DNA of 64,000 nucleotides from positions 4,402,001 to 4,466,000 of the forward strand of contig NC_079879.1 in NCBI RefSeq assembly GCF_029227915.1, given 5' to 3'. Below, one piece after another: positions 21,442-32,531 of the stretch (within the stretch, counting starts at the first letter, position 1; each line of letters starts with the position of its first letter). A program made the translations under genes and the position numbers. This DNA comes from Hydractinia symbiolongicarpus. Lineage: Eukaryota; Cnidaria; Hydrozoa; Anthoathecata; Hydractiniidae. Below the pieces are notes generated by a model, which had not been told where the DNA came from, did no database searches, and worked only from the letters and a program-made list of their open reading frames with translations.

Positions 21442-21672
21442 CTAGCTAGCCTTCAAACCTTCCCTGTCGGCGTATCTTATCTTACTCATATGTAGAACCC
21501 TCATTAAACTACATGCTTGTAGTGGAAATCGATCAGCCGCTGGTGTCAAAATCACTAGACCGCGTGCGTAACAGTCTCCGTGAACAGCGCACCAGTCCGC
21601 ATACCGTGCTCGTACTCTGATTTTGCACAGGAGCTTACTGTTTGATCTATCAACTATTTCACAATTGTTCAT
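21442..21672 (-). CDS. Unrecognised Polinton open frame
   Basis: 76 codons from ATG 21672 overlapping the stop of the preceding gene by 4 nt (ATGA). The product (MNNCEIVDRSNSKLLCKIRV...) is rich in Cys and Arg and has no family that I recognise. It may be a real overlapping gene or the shifted 3' half of the preceding gene. Confidence 0.35.
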   Translation of the reverse strand: MNNCEIVDRSNSKLLCKIRVRARYADWCAVHGDCYARGLVILTPAADRFPLQACSLMRVLHMSKIRYADREGLKAS

Positions 21673-21989
21673 GTGTATCTATCGCGGGTCACTACGTTAC
21701 TTATAGCCTTCGTGTACATGCTTATCGCATGGGTTGACAGTGCCTTGGCAGTCTTTGTACCTTTTTCCTGGATCTCACGCTGAACGTACTCAGAGTACAC
21801 CTTGTCGATAACCTCGTCTGATGCTTTGTCAATATAGGCTTCTGTACACTTCTTTGTTAGAGGGTGTGCCTTACCTTTACGTGCATCTTTCAAAGCCTGA
21901 CGCTTGTCTATAGGTTTTTCACGGTGCTCAAGCGCTTCTGCCGGGGTATCAACAACATCGAAAATTTCAGCTAAATTAGACATCTTCAT
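21669..21989 (-). CDS. Unrecognised Polinton protein
   Basis: 106 residues, highly charged: KPIDKRQALKDARKGKAHPL, TKKCTEAYIDKASDEVIDKV and a helical C-terminus (ALSTHAISMYTKAISNVV). No domain recognised. No counterpart was found in element 2, where a deletion joins the polymerase to the membrane gene. Lies in a same-strand series with its neighbours. A partial motif (AATA) precedes the ATG. Confidence 0.4.
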   Translation of the reverse strand: MKMSNLAEIFDVVDTPAEALEHREKPIDKRQALKDARKGKAHPLTKKCTEAYIDKASDEVIDKVYSEYVQREIQEKGTKTAKALSTHAISMYTKAISNVVTRDRYT

Positions 21990-22001
21990 TATTAGTCGTT
22001 T

Positions 22002-22073
22002 TTATCTCAAATAGCCGAAGATGATCAAGACGTATGGGAGGAGAATAGCTATCAGTAGCAGAGCTTCCATCAT
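22002..22073 (-). CDS. 23-residue hydrophobic micropeptide
   Basis: MMEALLLIAILLPYVLIIFG then YLR. It is almost entirely one membrane helix. The start carries AATAAATG like the larger genes, and the frame fits between the polymerase end (22084) and the next gene. Small enough to be chance, but the motif and spacing favour a gene. Confidence 0.45.
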   Translation of the reverse strand: MMEALLLIAILLPYVLIIFGYLR

Positions 22074-22083
22074 TTATTTGCCG

Positions 22084-25000
22084 CTAAACGATAATGACCC
22101 CTGGCGAGCTTTGTGATCTGGTCCGCTTCACGATCCGCTTGTCGTCTGCCCTATTGAGTGCCAGCTTGTTCACTTTCTGCGTGTAGATTTGATGCCCCTT
22201 ATTCTGGATACAGACCCAGGTTTTGTATATATCGACACCATCCTCCAGGCAGCGCTAGTAGTCTTCAAAGGTGATGGATTTTTTAGTTACACACTTCTTT
22301 ACACCTTTCGCTTTGCGATCCCCACCCTCTTTCGTAAGGCTTTTGTATGCATACAGCTTAGCTCTCAGAGTGATGAATTCTGTCATGATTTTACCGCTTA
22401 ACTCATCCTTCATCAAGCCTACCACCTTCTTATTTTTACCAATGGGGAGAGGCCTACCATCACCTTTGCTATAGGCACTCGTGTCGAAATGTGCTTCTAC
22501 ATCATCAGCAATATTGCGATAAAAATCCTCTGTTCTGATGTGGTACACGAAGGAATCAGTATCCATATAGCATATCCGCAGCTTGCTACCGTACTTGGGC
22601 TGCATATAGTCATAGTGGAAGTTGTACATCACGATTTTCGAGTTATCCAAGATAGCTTGACCAATATACACGGGCTTGTTCATCTTTACCTCTGTTTTAC
22701 CCATATCCACGCCCATGAGGTCACTGCTGAAGTAGTTCCCGCCCTTGAAGTTGGGTTTCATGACGAGCTTGGTGTACTTCTCTTCATTGGTGACCAACTG
22801 GATGTTATGGTGGTTCCTTAAATTCTCCATTGTTTTACCGAATACTGAAAGGTTCATTAGCTTATAGAAATCCTTATCAAACTCGTTTTTGGCGGCTGTT
22901 CTAAGCCCCGTGTTGTGGTCAATATAACCCCTTACCCATTGTTTCTGGTTAAACTGGATGACTCTATACACTTCCCCAAGCACGAGCCTATGCTTTAAAG
23001 CTTGATGAAGGGCTCTGATGTGCACCACGTACTTGCGCTTATGTTCGAGATTTGGGATTAGTTTCTCAACCCTGTGAACCACTTTTCGCTCCGGTAGGAA
23101 AGGCAGCTCGTTGTGCTTGTCATGTAGGCTCTTTGGATAATTATTGTCAACCTCCAAGATGTATCCATGCTTAGTGTCAGCGACTAATTTCTCGATCCTC
23201 TTCTCTGTAAAGGTCTCAACGTTCGACAGCCATTTTAACCCATGCGTTGGCAGATCTTGACGCATGGCACAGCCATACAAATTGTTGGCATCGAGGTACT
23301 GCAAGTATGATGACTCAGCCTTCGGGTCGTATTGATCCCCCATGTAATTGTTGTTGGCTTTAGCATATCTGTGCACAGCTTGGGTTATACCTCCACGGAT
23401 ACCTTTTTCAAACATCAGCATCATGTCAGGATCCGTAAGGAGCTCCAGCTTGATATCTGTGTACTTCAACGCAGCTTTCCATACCAGGCCTGGTGCACTG
23501 TAGAAGTGGGGCTTGTAGTTCTCCAAGCACACTCCTCGAAAGCTCTCGAATACGTCTGCTAGTAGCAGGACGTCTGTAGTAAGGTACATATCGTGATAGT
23601 CGCCCATGGTAGTCTCGGAGTCCTTCGGAGTGATGAAATTCCAGACTTTTTGAGCGTGTCGTTGTTGCTGATTCCCTTCATATTCAACTTCCTATAGAAA
23701 GCCTCCTTTGGAGGCAGCTCCGTCTCCTTGAATCGTCGCCAGCCATCCATGTACTCGTAGAAATAGACGCCTTTTCGAAACATCAGTCTGAAGAAATCAT
23801 CCCCAGCAATGAACCTTGCCATGGCTGGTACGTTTGCATTTACCTGCTCCATGTCTAGCTGCTTCGTGGTACTCGAGCCGCAAGCCTGGCACCAAAAGCT
23901 TGCTACATACTCAGCGCCGATGCTCTGAAATTTCATACATGTATCTGCGCACTGATGACATTCTATACCTGCAGCGTTTTTACCGATGAGGTTGCTTGCC
24001 AATTTCTCCAAGCTTGATGTCATGAATCGACAGCTGTCGATGAACCTGATCTCAATCTTCTTATACATTTCATCATCACCGTACCTCATACCTCCAATGG
24101 GTACGGTAATTTTTACGTTGAAGGAGATGTATTTTTTGGTGTTTTCGGCGATGCAACCAATATCCTGGGTGTCTTACTTCTCCCCTAGTTCTCGAAGGAA
24201 TAAGTGGGCGTCCTACTCCGAAAGATTGTGGAAAATCACTGGCACGTGGCTGGGTATCTTATACTCGAAATTGCAGGTGTTGTGCGCCGCACCTTTGTAT
24301 AGACCTGTGTAGTGACAGTGGTCTCGAACTTTGCGGTTCTTTGGGTCGTCGTCGAAGGGTTTCATGCAGATGTGACATGTCTTTGCCGCTTCGTGCTCTC
24401 TTTGTAACACCTCCGTTAGGGGCAGCATGTCATGCTGTGGCAAGGTAGCGTAGAGTTGCTTTACCTCATCCTCCAGATGTTGAATGAACATCTTCACACA
24501 GTCCTTACCACGGTGTCTATGCAAGGGATATGATATATCACCATAGGCGAAGGTACTATATGTACACCAGCCACATGGTACATGCTTGTTCAGCTTTTTC
24601 GTCTTGGTCTCCTTTGCATTCTCTTTCATTGGGATCAACAGGCTTTCAAAATCCGCATAGATGGCAAATGGTACCTTGAACTGCTGCTGACCATCCTTGT
24701 AGTAGAGCCACTTTTTTTTTCGCTTGGCATCGTGATCTTGACCGCTTCGTTGTCCCTGCAGTAGGTATAGTGCTTGTCTCTCGACTAAACCGTTGGAAAG
24801 GCCTGCAGACAGTTCATACAGAAGTGCATCTTTGGATGATACTTTGATGTCTCACTACCCAGGAGCCGTGAGAGATATTTGATGGCTATATAATGACTCA
24901 TTTTATCATCCGTTAGGAGTGGCAGATTAACCTATTTCTTGCGTCCGTTGTGTGTAGGTCGACGCAGGATATTGAAAGTCTTCCCCGTCACATACAAGAC

Positions 25001-26079
25001 GTTCACCGCAATGTCTGGGTTGTTCTTCTCGAATTTGGTGATATCCTTGATGCTTGTGGGAAACTCGATACCCTGCCATTTATACTGTTCCGTATAGGGT
25101 CTCAGCTTAGTCATGCGTTCTGGATGATCACCGATATCCCCATGATGTAGAGCGGCGATTATGCTCCATTTGAAGCCCTCCTCGTCTTTGTTCGCGGGGT
25201 TAATAATAGCTTTTTTGGTGGCTATCCACTTGGGTGCTTTGATATATGAGGAACCCCTTGTTAGTCGTAGCTTATGGAAGTCCACGTCGAGATGCATGAT
25301 TCGACCGATTCTAAAAACGCTATTGGGAAGTGCTGGGTTCTCCACATGCGTTTTGACTTGGGCAAACATCGTATCCAGCACCTGGTCCACGACGCTACCC
25401 TGAAAGACCGGTGTCATGTTGCTTTAGAATACTTTATCGACTTTGATGAACTCGCTGGTATCATCCACTTCGATGAACTCGCTGGTACCATCCACTGGCT
25501 TCTTCCATAAATTCCTGAGGGGGCACTGCACCTTAGCAGACCCCATGTCTTTAACCTGCTTCTCAACCAGGGTTTTCACGTGTGATAGCACCATCCCCAA
25601 GTACCCATCGACATCCGTACCGTCTATGCCAGGGATGCGGAAACTACGGAAGGTTTTATGGCGAGCATGTGTATGTTCTTGAGGCGTGAAATCTTGGTTC
25701 GGCTGCTGCTCGTCTTGGCATGATCCTCCTTTGCCTCTTCTTCAACTTCACCCATCAGGGTCTTCTTAACTCCATCATAAAGAGCAAAGATGCGATTTTT
25801 TTACTGATGTATATATACTTTACACCGGATTTCTAATACCCTCTGGTACATAGTTCACAAGCCAGTAAAACCAGTCCCGCAGCTTGCTCTTGACTAGTGG
25901 ACGTGTCTTCGCCATCTCTTGACGTTCAAAGACATTCATGGCTTCGGGTGTAAATGCTCCTGCTCCAGGAGCGTGTTGTGGAGATACCTCCAGGAGTGCA
26001 ACAAGATGGGCTTTGCGTAGCTTGGAATAGCGCGGGTTCTCGCAATAGCGTGTAATTCTTTTACTGTGTGCCTATCCAT
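22084..26079 (-). pseudogene. SAP-like plus protein-primed DNA polymerase B, multiple breaks
   Basis: Starts MDRHTVKELHAIA at 26079 (AATAAATG). A SAP-like helix pair leads to one FERQEMAKTRP-W motif, then the GIDGTDVDGYLGMVLSHVKT block, a viral polymerase N-terminal region, a Cys/His motif (CHICMKPFDDDPKNRKVRDH), exonuclease motifs (HNLSE, FIDSCRFMTSSLEKL, YHDMYLTTDVLLLADVF), motif A (LDANNLYG), motif B-like (KLMNLSVFGKTMENLRNH) and motif C (YMDTDSF). A 450-codon stretch (22255-23607) keeps the polymerase palm unbroken. At least four frameshifts or stops occur elsewhere, including TAG right after TFEDY. It would replicate the element by protein priming. Confidence 0.88.
25442..25495. repeat. 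27-bp tandem duplication in the polymerase gene
   Basis: Two copies of a 27-bp unit differing at two positions give a repeated TSEFIEVDD/TSEFIKVDK in frame. Element 2 has a single different stretch here, so the duplication is specific to element 1. Confidence 0.85.
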
Positions 26080-26119
26080 TTATTATACATTGAGAAGCTC
26101 AACGTGCGTTCTGGGACAG

Positions 26120-26310
26120 TATTCACTTGCGCAATCTCTATTTTTGTTGCTGTCAGCATTATTCCCGCTAGTCGCTATTACGCATGCGTGGGATTTTATC
26201 GGATTTCCTGGAATTGTCGGATTCGGGGAATTCGGGATTGTTGTTGTTGTTTACGTTGTTGTTGTTTACGTTGTCGTCGTCTGTCCCAGAACGAACATTT
26301 TCCTCTCTCT
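26120..26310 (-). repeat. Right terminal inverted repeat of element 1
   Basis: Reverse complement of the left repeat, lacking one 15-bp internal unit. A 13-bp string (cgttctgggacag) at its inner edge (26107-26119) is an inverted copy of the outer sequence at 26281-26293. The target duplication follows at 26310-26316. Confidence 0.9.
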
Positions 26311-26316
26311 GTTTTA

Positions 26317-28370
26317 AGGTTTTTTACATAACTATCTTCATCAGAATAATACGCTGTCAAAAGCCGTCCATCAAAATCATAATTAATATTAAATGTGGTA
26401 ATGATTATAGTGGAAATAGTTTTCAGCTCCTAATCATTTATTAGTCTCTACCGAGTACATTAATAGAAGTCACATAGCTTTTGTTTTAAAGGAAGAGCAC
26501 GCTTTATAGACCGCTTACTTTGCCAGGAAATGTTGCCTTATATCCTTTTTTATTATACTTACATCTTCCTTGTTACTGTATACAAATAGCTCAGATATTT
26601 ATAAAGCGAAGGCTTATTATTTCCTTAACACGATAGTTAGTAGGCAACGTTTTAGGACAATGTACTCCCATCATTGGGCAAAGTTAAATTATGTTGGACA
26701 TGAATTTATGTAATAAGGGAAAGTACCTAACGTGACCAGTACTACGAAGTAAAACCCTCTGACTGACCATCACCTAGATTCTACGGCGTACCGAGACTGA
26801 AAATCCATTATGACAAAATTGGTTATTGCATAACACCAATCATATGCCAGTATTTTACAATAACCAGATGACACTTTTTGTAAAAAAACAATGAACCAAT
26901 CATCACTCTCCATCGACAAATCAAATACCCTGCTGAACTGTTACAAAATGACAAGATTGCTTTCCTTATCACATTGCTCAAACAGCTACAGTCATTTTCG
27001 AATTTTATTAGAAAATAAAGGTTCTTCGGTCATTTTTCGATATGGAAAAGCAACATCTTCTGTCAAATATATTCTGCAATCAAAAGGATGCAAGAGTTGT
27101 TTTTCTGCTGCAAACATGTAAGACCGGTGAAGGAATTTTAAAATGCGCTGGTAGCAGTTTTCACTATTGCAATGAACAATTGACGCGCATTCCCGCTTAA
27201 GTACAGGACAATGAGATAATTATTGCAATTTTAGGTATCGTATCTAACCAAATAACTCAAGAGCTTAACTTTTAAGTCTATTGTTGAAATTGACAGGTGA
27301 AATTTCACAATTCAAAGTGAGTGGTTATAATTTCAAGCTATCTCATTACTACAATCTAGATTACATTTGTCAAAAGAGTTATCTTCATTGCAAATGTAAA
27401 GATGGCTAGCTAATTACTTAATGTAACCTGGATCCAAGGGCCTGTAGCGTTTTTTGATTATGAGGATGAAACGCGTAGAAGCCCTGGTACAACAGACTGA
27501 AATTTACCCAAAATTAAGCATCATAGAAAAGTAATGTATGCGGGACGTTTTCGATCAAATATGATGTTTTAGTGAGTTTGTAAAAGAGTTTTACAGGATT
27601 TTTTGTGGCTAGCTAACCTTAGATACACCTTGAAATTCCAAAATAAATACAACCCTTAGTGGCTTTCTATTCACTTTGTGGTGTATGATACATATAGTAA
27701 AAGTTACAGCACTTATAGATGTTATAACGTGATTTACATCAACTGCAAAAATAACAGATGAAAGGATGGACCACTTGGACCACCAATGTTGGAGAAAATT
27801 CAGAGATCTCCAGAGAGCCAAAATCTTCATGAACAAGTAACCAAAGTCTTCGTAATGCTCATCGCCATATTTATTGTTAATAAAAAAACTTCTGCATTAA
27901 TCATCTTTTTAACATAATTCAGAAAAGCCGTACACTTAATCTTATTGGTTGATTACGTCTGTTGTACCACTGCCTTGTACGCGTGTTGATGAAATATCGA
28001 AAAACGCTACAGGTCCTGGGATCGAGGTTGCTTACTTAATACTTTTGAGACATAATGCATTTCAGGAGATTTGTACCACTATAAAAACCAGTTTCAGGTT
28101 TGAAATAAAACGATGTGTTATAAACAGTTGAGCAAAAACAACCATCTTAAACGTGCTTCAAAAAGAATGCTGCAAAGTAATTTTAGCAAATATTCTTCCA
28201 TATTCTTAATTTACATTAATTATTTTGATCGTTTGAAAAAAGGTTAATTGTAATGCATCTCTTAATATTTCATTACAAATGCAATATAATTTTTGAGGCT
28301 CACTCTCTCACAGCCATAAAACAACTCTTTTAACTTTTACCCACTTAACATATTTAAATATACTTCATAG
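26317..28370. other. 3' part of the MAM-splitting intron
   Basis: AT-rich intron; no exon, RNA gene or clear transposon was recognised. Short open frames on both strands lack domain features. Confidence 0.6.
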
Positions 28371-28657
28371 ACGGGGGTTATTTCTTAAAAGCAGTTGATG
28401 TTAGTGGAGGAAAGAGTAAAGGGAAAGACAAAGCGATTCTTTCACTAAAAAGGAAACCAACTCCTGGAGAAACCTGCATGACATTTTGGTACTACATGAC
28501 TGGATCAGAAAACCATTTACTGAAAGTAAATATCGATTCTCTTGGTAAAAAACTTGAAACCTGTAAAACAAGCTTGGAATTGGGAATTCCTCCTTATGGC
28601 AGTGATTGGTGGATGCCAGGACAAGTAAACTTTGATTGCGGTACAAATGCTCACAAG
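28371..28657 (+). CDS. MAM domain exon 2 of the astacin gene
   Basis: Starts DGGYFLKAVDVSGGKSKGKD across the splice site, then AILSLKRKPTPGETCMTFWY, a central LKVNIDSLGK strand and WWMPGQVNFDC. The Gly-Tyr-Phe, Cys-x-x-Phe-Trp-Tyr and W-x-x-x-x-V/F pattern is MAM. Acceptor tacttcatag ends at 28370; the donor follows 28657 (AAG|GTGATT). Entry phase 1 matches the exon at 12384, exit phase 0. Joining across the 15.8-kb intron restores a continuous MAM domain, so the Polinton insertion did not remove coding sequence. Confidence 0.85.
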
Positions 28658-30382
28658 GTGATTTCATTTTTGATATCTCAATAATAATTTAACTACACAC
28701 TAATCGGACCTATTTATTTCTACCTGCCGCAGATTTCATTAAAAGTAGCGATCCTAAATAGATAAATACTTGAAATCCTTAGCTTATCTAATAACACGAT
28801 GTTTCATATTTGACTGACTACAAAGAAAAACAGTAATTACAAAGTTCAAGAAACGTGAAGTTTGAAAATGTCGATTAGGCTCCTGATAATAAATTACACG
28901 GAAAACAAAAATATTTCACAAAATGGATATGTATAATTTGAAAATTTTTGAAACACGATAAGCACATTACAATCTTAACAGTAACCACTTAATTATGAAA
29001 TTAATGTTCCATATCTTTATTTTTGCCACAATTATGAAACAAAACTTAACTTGGTTCACTTTTATATATTTGCCTTAACAACCTTCACAATTATTTCCAA
29101 ATTTAGCCTCGGACATGTTGCAATAATTTTGGTTGTAAAAAATGAATTTTTAAGTACATTCCTATCAATCTTAATTGTTTACTTTTTTATGGTTGCGTAA
29201 AGCATCTTTATATTAATGTCAACCCAATTTGACTAAATGTCAGTCTAGGTTGACTAAATGTCAAACCAAGTTGAATAAGTGTAAAACCAATTTATCTAAA
29301 CAAACCAAGATGACTAAATCAATTATTTAACTCAGTTGACCAACTGTTAAAGAAAGATGACTGAAAATAAACAGAAAATTTTTATCTGCATTGAGTTTGT
29401 GGTATTCAAGACGCTCATTCGTGTCTTTAAATAGTCAACCAATCCTTGCACCCATGGCGATCGTCCTTTGCTTTATACCAACTGACAACTTCCTGGCCAC
29501 TGCCCAACCACATTCCTTATAACTCCGTTTCAAATTTCAAAACTCTATATTTCTTTGCTTTGTCTGCATGAATTATGTATGAGAGGCCAAAATATGTAAA
29601 AACTTGAAATATCAAACAGAAAGCAAATTCAGACTCTTTTTCATCTCCATTGGGAAAAGAAATTTACTGAAATTATTTGTTCAATCTATTTGAAACTTCC
29701 ATCTGCTAAAGTTGACAGGTCAATTAAATTATTCAAATCAGGTTTGATAGTATGTTATAAGTCATAATGTTTTAACGTACATGTGCAACAAAGTTGAAAA
29801 AACTGAACGGCAGATTGGGAGATCGGAAGATCCAGTTTTTAACTGGGTTAACAAAAAGCCTGGAATAATGTTTCAGTTCATATTAAGGTGGGCAGAATTG
29901 CCAACTAACATACCTAGTAAATGTATTAAGATTCCATGAATGACTCATCTGTGAATAATGCACCCTGTACTATCTTTTTTTATTTCCGCTAAATCAGTAT
30001 ATTAAATAAATTTTGTAGTTGTATTCACTTCACCTAACTATTCCTTAAAACATTTTCTGTGGTTGTCAAGCTTGTGATCCGCCATTTTGAACACCACAAA
30101 GCGAGTAAATAAAATAGGTAGCCGCAGTTAAACCAGGTTAAGATTTTTTTATTTGTTTTAATTAAATTGTATTTTTCGTATCTTCGTTTAATATTTATCT
30201 TTTGTTACAACATACACACTACAAAATAAGTAAAAGACATACTTTGGCATTTTAGAGTTGAAGTTTTTTACGTTAACGTTTACTAAAAATATCGGCACTA
30301 TTTTATATCGGATATCGGCTTATTTTGTGCAAAAACATAAAACTAGTTATATATGCTAATGACTATGCGAATTCTTGTTTAG
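28658..30382. other. Intron of the astacin gene with an imperfect tandem repeat
   Basis: Mostly AT-rich sequence. At 29220-29320 there are about four degenerate copies of a 25-27 bp unit around gttgactaaatgtcaaacca. No exon recognised. Confidence 0.5.
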
Positions 30383-30490
30383 GTGACTTTCACTGCATCA
30401 AATGGTGGAGATAAGTTTTCAAATATTGCAATAGACGATGTTTTTTTCTTGAATGGTTACCGTGACATAAAAACAGAAAATTTACTTTGA
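30383..30490 (+). CDS. Last MAM exon and stop codon of the astacin gene
   Basis: Encodes VTFTASNGGDKFSNIAIDDV followed by FFLNGYRDIKTENLL and a TGA at 30488-30490. I-A-I-D-D-V is the signature of the MAM C-terminus. Acceptor tgttta-g ends at 30382, phase 0. The final MAM Cys is absent, and no further domain or membrane anchor follows, so the protein is probably secreted. A possible AATAAA poly(A) signal is at 30723. Confidence 0.8.
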   Translation: MTFTASNGGDKFSNIAIDDVFFLNGYRDIKTENLL

Positions 30491-32258
30491 CATTCGAGCT
30501 GTGTAAATATAACAAATGTATGTTTCTTTTCCTCGCGCATGAAACTGCTAAACAGCTATCTCAAAGAATAATGTTGTAATCAAATATTTCTGCTTAGAAG
30601 ACTTTTGTCAAACTAATTATGAAAGTTAATGGCAAACTTCACAAATAATTGTGTTAAGCTAATGGTAAATTTCACAAAATAACCGCGGTGCTGTTATCTA
30701 TTTTATTCCTGTTTTGTTTTTAAATAAAACAAAACGTAAAAGCTGCATCTCACTATTACAAAGGTGACAATAGTGATACACCCAATGCTGTTGTTTATTC
30801 CACACTTAGGAAAACCAAAGTGCTGTATGCTACTTGATCTGTGACCACAAACTAAGCTAGGTTTTAAAAACAATAAAAACTTAAGACGTCTAGATGTAGC
30901 CACTAAGTTTGCGCACACATAAAGCTGCTAAATGGGGCGACCAGCGATATGTTTTTTTTTTAAATATTTTTTTAGGCAAACAATTACGAAAATGTGACGG
31001 TTCACGGTTTATAAGCATATCAAATTCAAACAGGGCCTGTCATTATTCTTTTTTCTTCTATTGTTTTTCATTTATTTATCTATTTAGATCTTGCCTTACC
31101 AACAAACAAACCAGATTCTTATAAAAGCGTAATACATTGCAACCAAAATAAACAGGGGGCGAGTTGTTTCCGAACAAATGTTATTGCTAAACAAAGGAAA
31201 ACGAGGGAAATGGTTGGATAGGGAAGCTTTAAATAAAGTGCTTTAAAACTAGTGGGTTTAACATAATAACTATTGTTTAAAAAACAGAGAAATAAGAATA
31301 ATGGCCAACCTGGTTCGAATTTTAATATTATGATACATGAAGGCATGTCATAGATTTCAAATTAAATATATACGGCGAGTTAATTTACTTTGTCTATGAC
31401 TTACGTTGGCTGGTATAATGATGGTAAGCTGGGCAATTTAACACTTTATTGCACCCGTCAATGACGTGGACGTTGTGTTTATTATTTTGAGGAAGAAATT
31501 ACCACTTTCGGCTCACTATTAGTCAAAAATATATTTCGAGAAACCAAGGTATTGGCAATGCATACATTTAAAATCTTGTAATTCATTCACGGAAATCTTT
31601 GCATCATTCCTTCATGTATTGTACACATAGAAATTCTATTTCTTGAGGAGGTTGTTAATAAATTGACGTAGTGAGGTGGATTCTTAATCAGATCAGAGGT
31701 CTAAAAATGGGGCTGGGGTGGTGGTCTAGGTTGGGGATTTTAAATCAACACAATGCCTTTGATTTATGTGACTTCTTTGTTGCAAAGTATTGTTTAACGC
31801 ATGAGACTTGTAGTTTTTAAAAATTGTATCTTTTTTAATCAGACGCTAGGTGAAAGCATTTTAATGTTATATGTTGTTATGATGGTTTTTCTTTACGAAA
31901 AAAGTATAATTACGAGGGTGTCGATAAGCCGTGTACGCCATTAAAATGCGGGCGTTTTAAGCGAATTCGGCGTTTTGAAAAAAGATCAAGTAATCGCCCG
32001 AAAAACTCTTCATAAACCCCGATCAACGCCTTAAAACATATAAAAACAGACACTACAAAAAATGATGGACACATAAATTGTGGTAGGCCGACCTTTTTCT
32101 TTTTTTGACAAGTTGCCATAGCAAATCCCATTTTAAAAAAAACCATTTTCTTAACTGGATAACAAGTCATGCTAAAGATTACCTTTGCTCCAGTAGCTTG
32201 CCTTATTACCCTTTTAAACGTCCTGACCCTTTATTAACAATATGACAGTATTGCTTAA
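30491..32258. other. 3' UTR and AT-rich spacer
   Basis: No gene recognised. A region at 31915-32080 contains several strings like aagcg/cgccc similar to the repeat at 47958-48210 and may be a copy of the same family. Confidence 0.45.
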
Positions 32259-32531
32259 AAAAAATGCGCTCGAAATATATGGCCACTGTGCCAAAATTGC
32301 GCACAAGGGCACAAGGTTCAACCGCAATTTACTCGCAAAGTAGCAGAATTCATCTGTGAAAAGCGAATTGCGGATGACTGGGCTTTAAAAGAACGGACGA
32401 ATAAGCAACAGAGAACGCATACAGATATAAGAAGGGTTATTGCAGCTACCGAGCAATATGCGGACGTAGAGATCAAGCTGTTAAAAATAAAAGAGCAAAT
32501 AGATTCATTAAGAGTAACTGCTAAAAACTAA
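32259..32531 (+). pseudogene. Unrecognised coding-like remnant
   Basis: A 91-codon frame without an ATG start reads WPLCQNCAQGHKVQPQFTRK, VAEFICEKRIADDWALKERT and ends EIKLLKIKEQIDSLRVTAKN. The balanced composition, CxxC pair and helical charged tail look like a true protein end, unlike the surrounding AT-rich noise. I do not recognise the family. It may be an orphan exon or a retrocopy fragment. Confidence 0.3.

Larger units (their letters stand above)
13506..26310. mobile_element. Polinton/Maverick element 1, complete with both termini
   Basis: A 12.8-kb self-synthesising DNA transposon. Terminal inverted repeats lie at 13506-13713 and 26120-26310, and tGTTTTa occurs on both outer sides (13500-13506 and 26310-26316), a 5-7 bp duplication fitting the usual 6-bp Polinton target duplication. 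Cargo: DNA polymerase B, integrase, packaging ATPase, major capsid protein, BRO-like proteins and several membrane proteins. Base composition is visibly more GC-rich than the flanking intron. Nearly all genes carry stops or frameshifts, so the copy is dead, though it can still be read as one unit. Confidence 0.93.

Noticed and set aside
22489-22821. Plus-strand frames inside the polymerase region (also 23332-23562, 24950-25682)
   Set aside because: Antisense shadows of the conserved polymerase; no family features.
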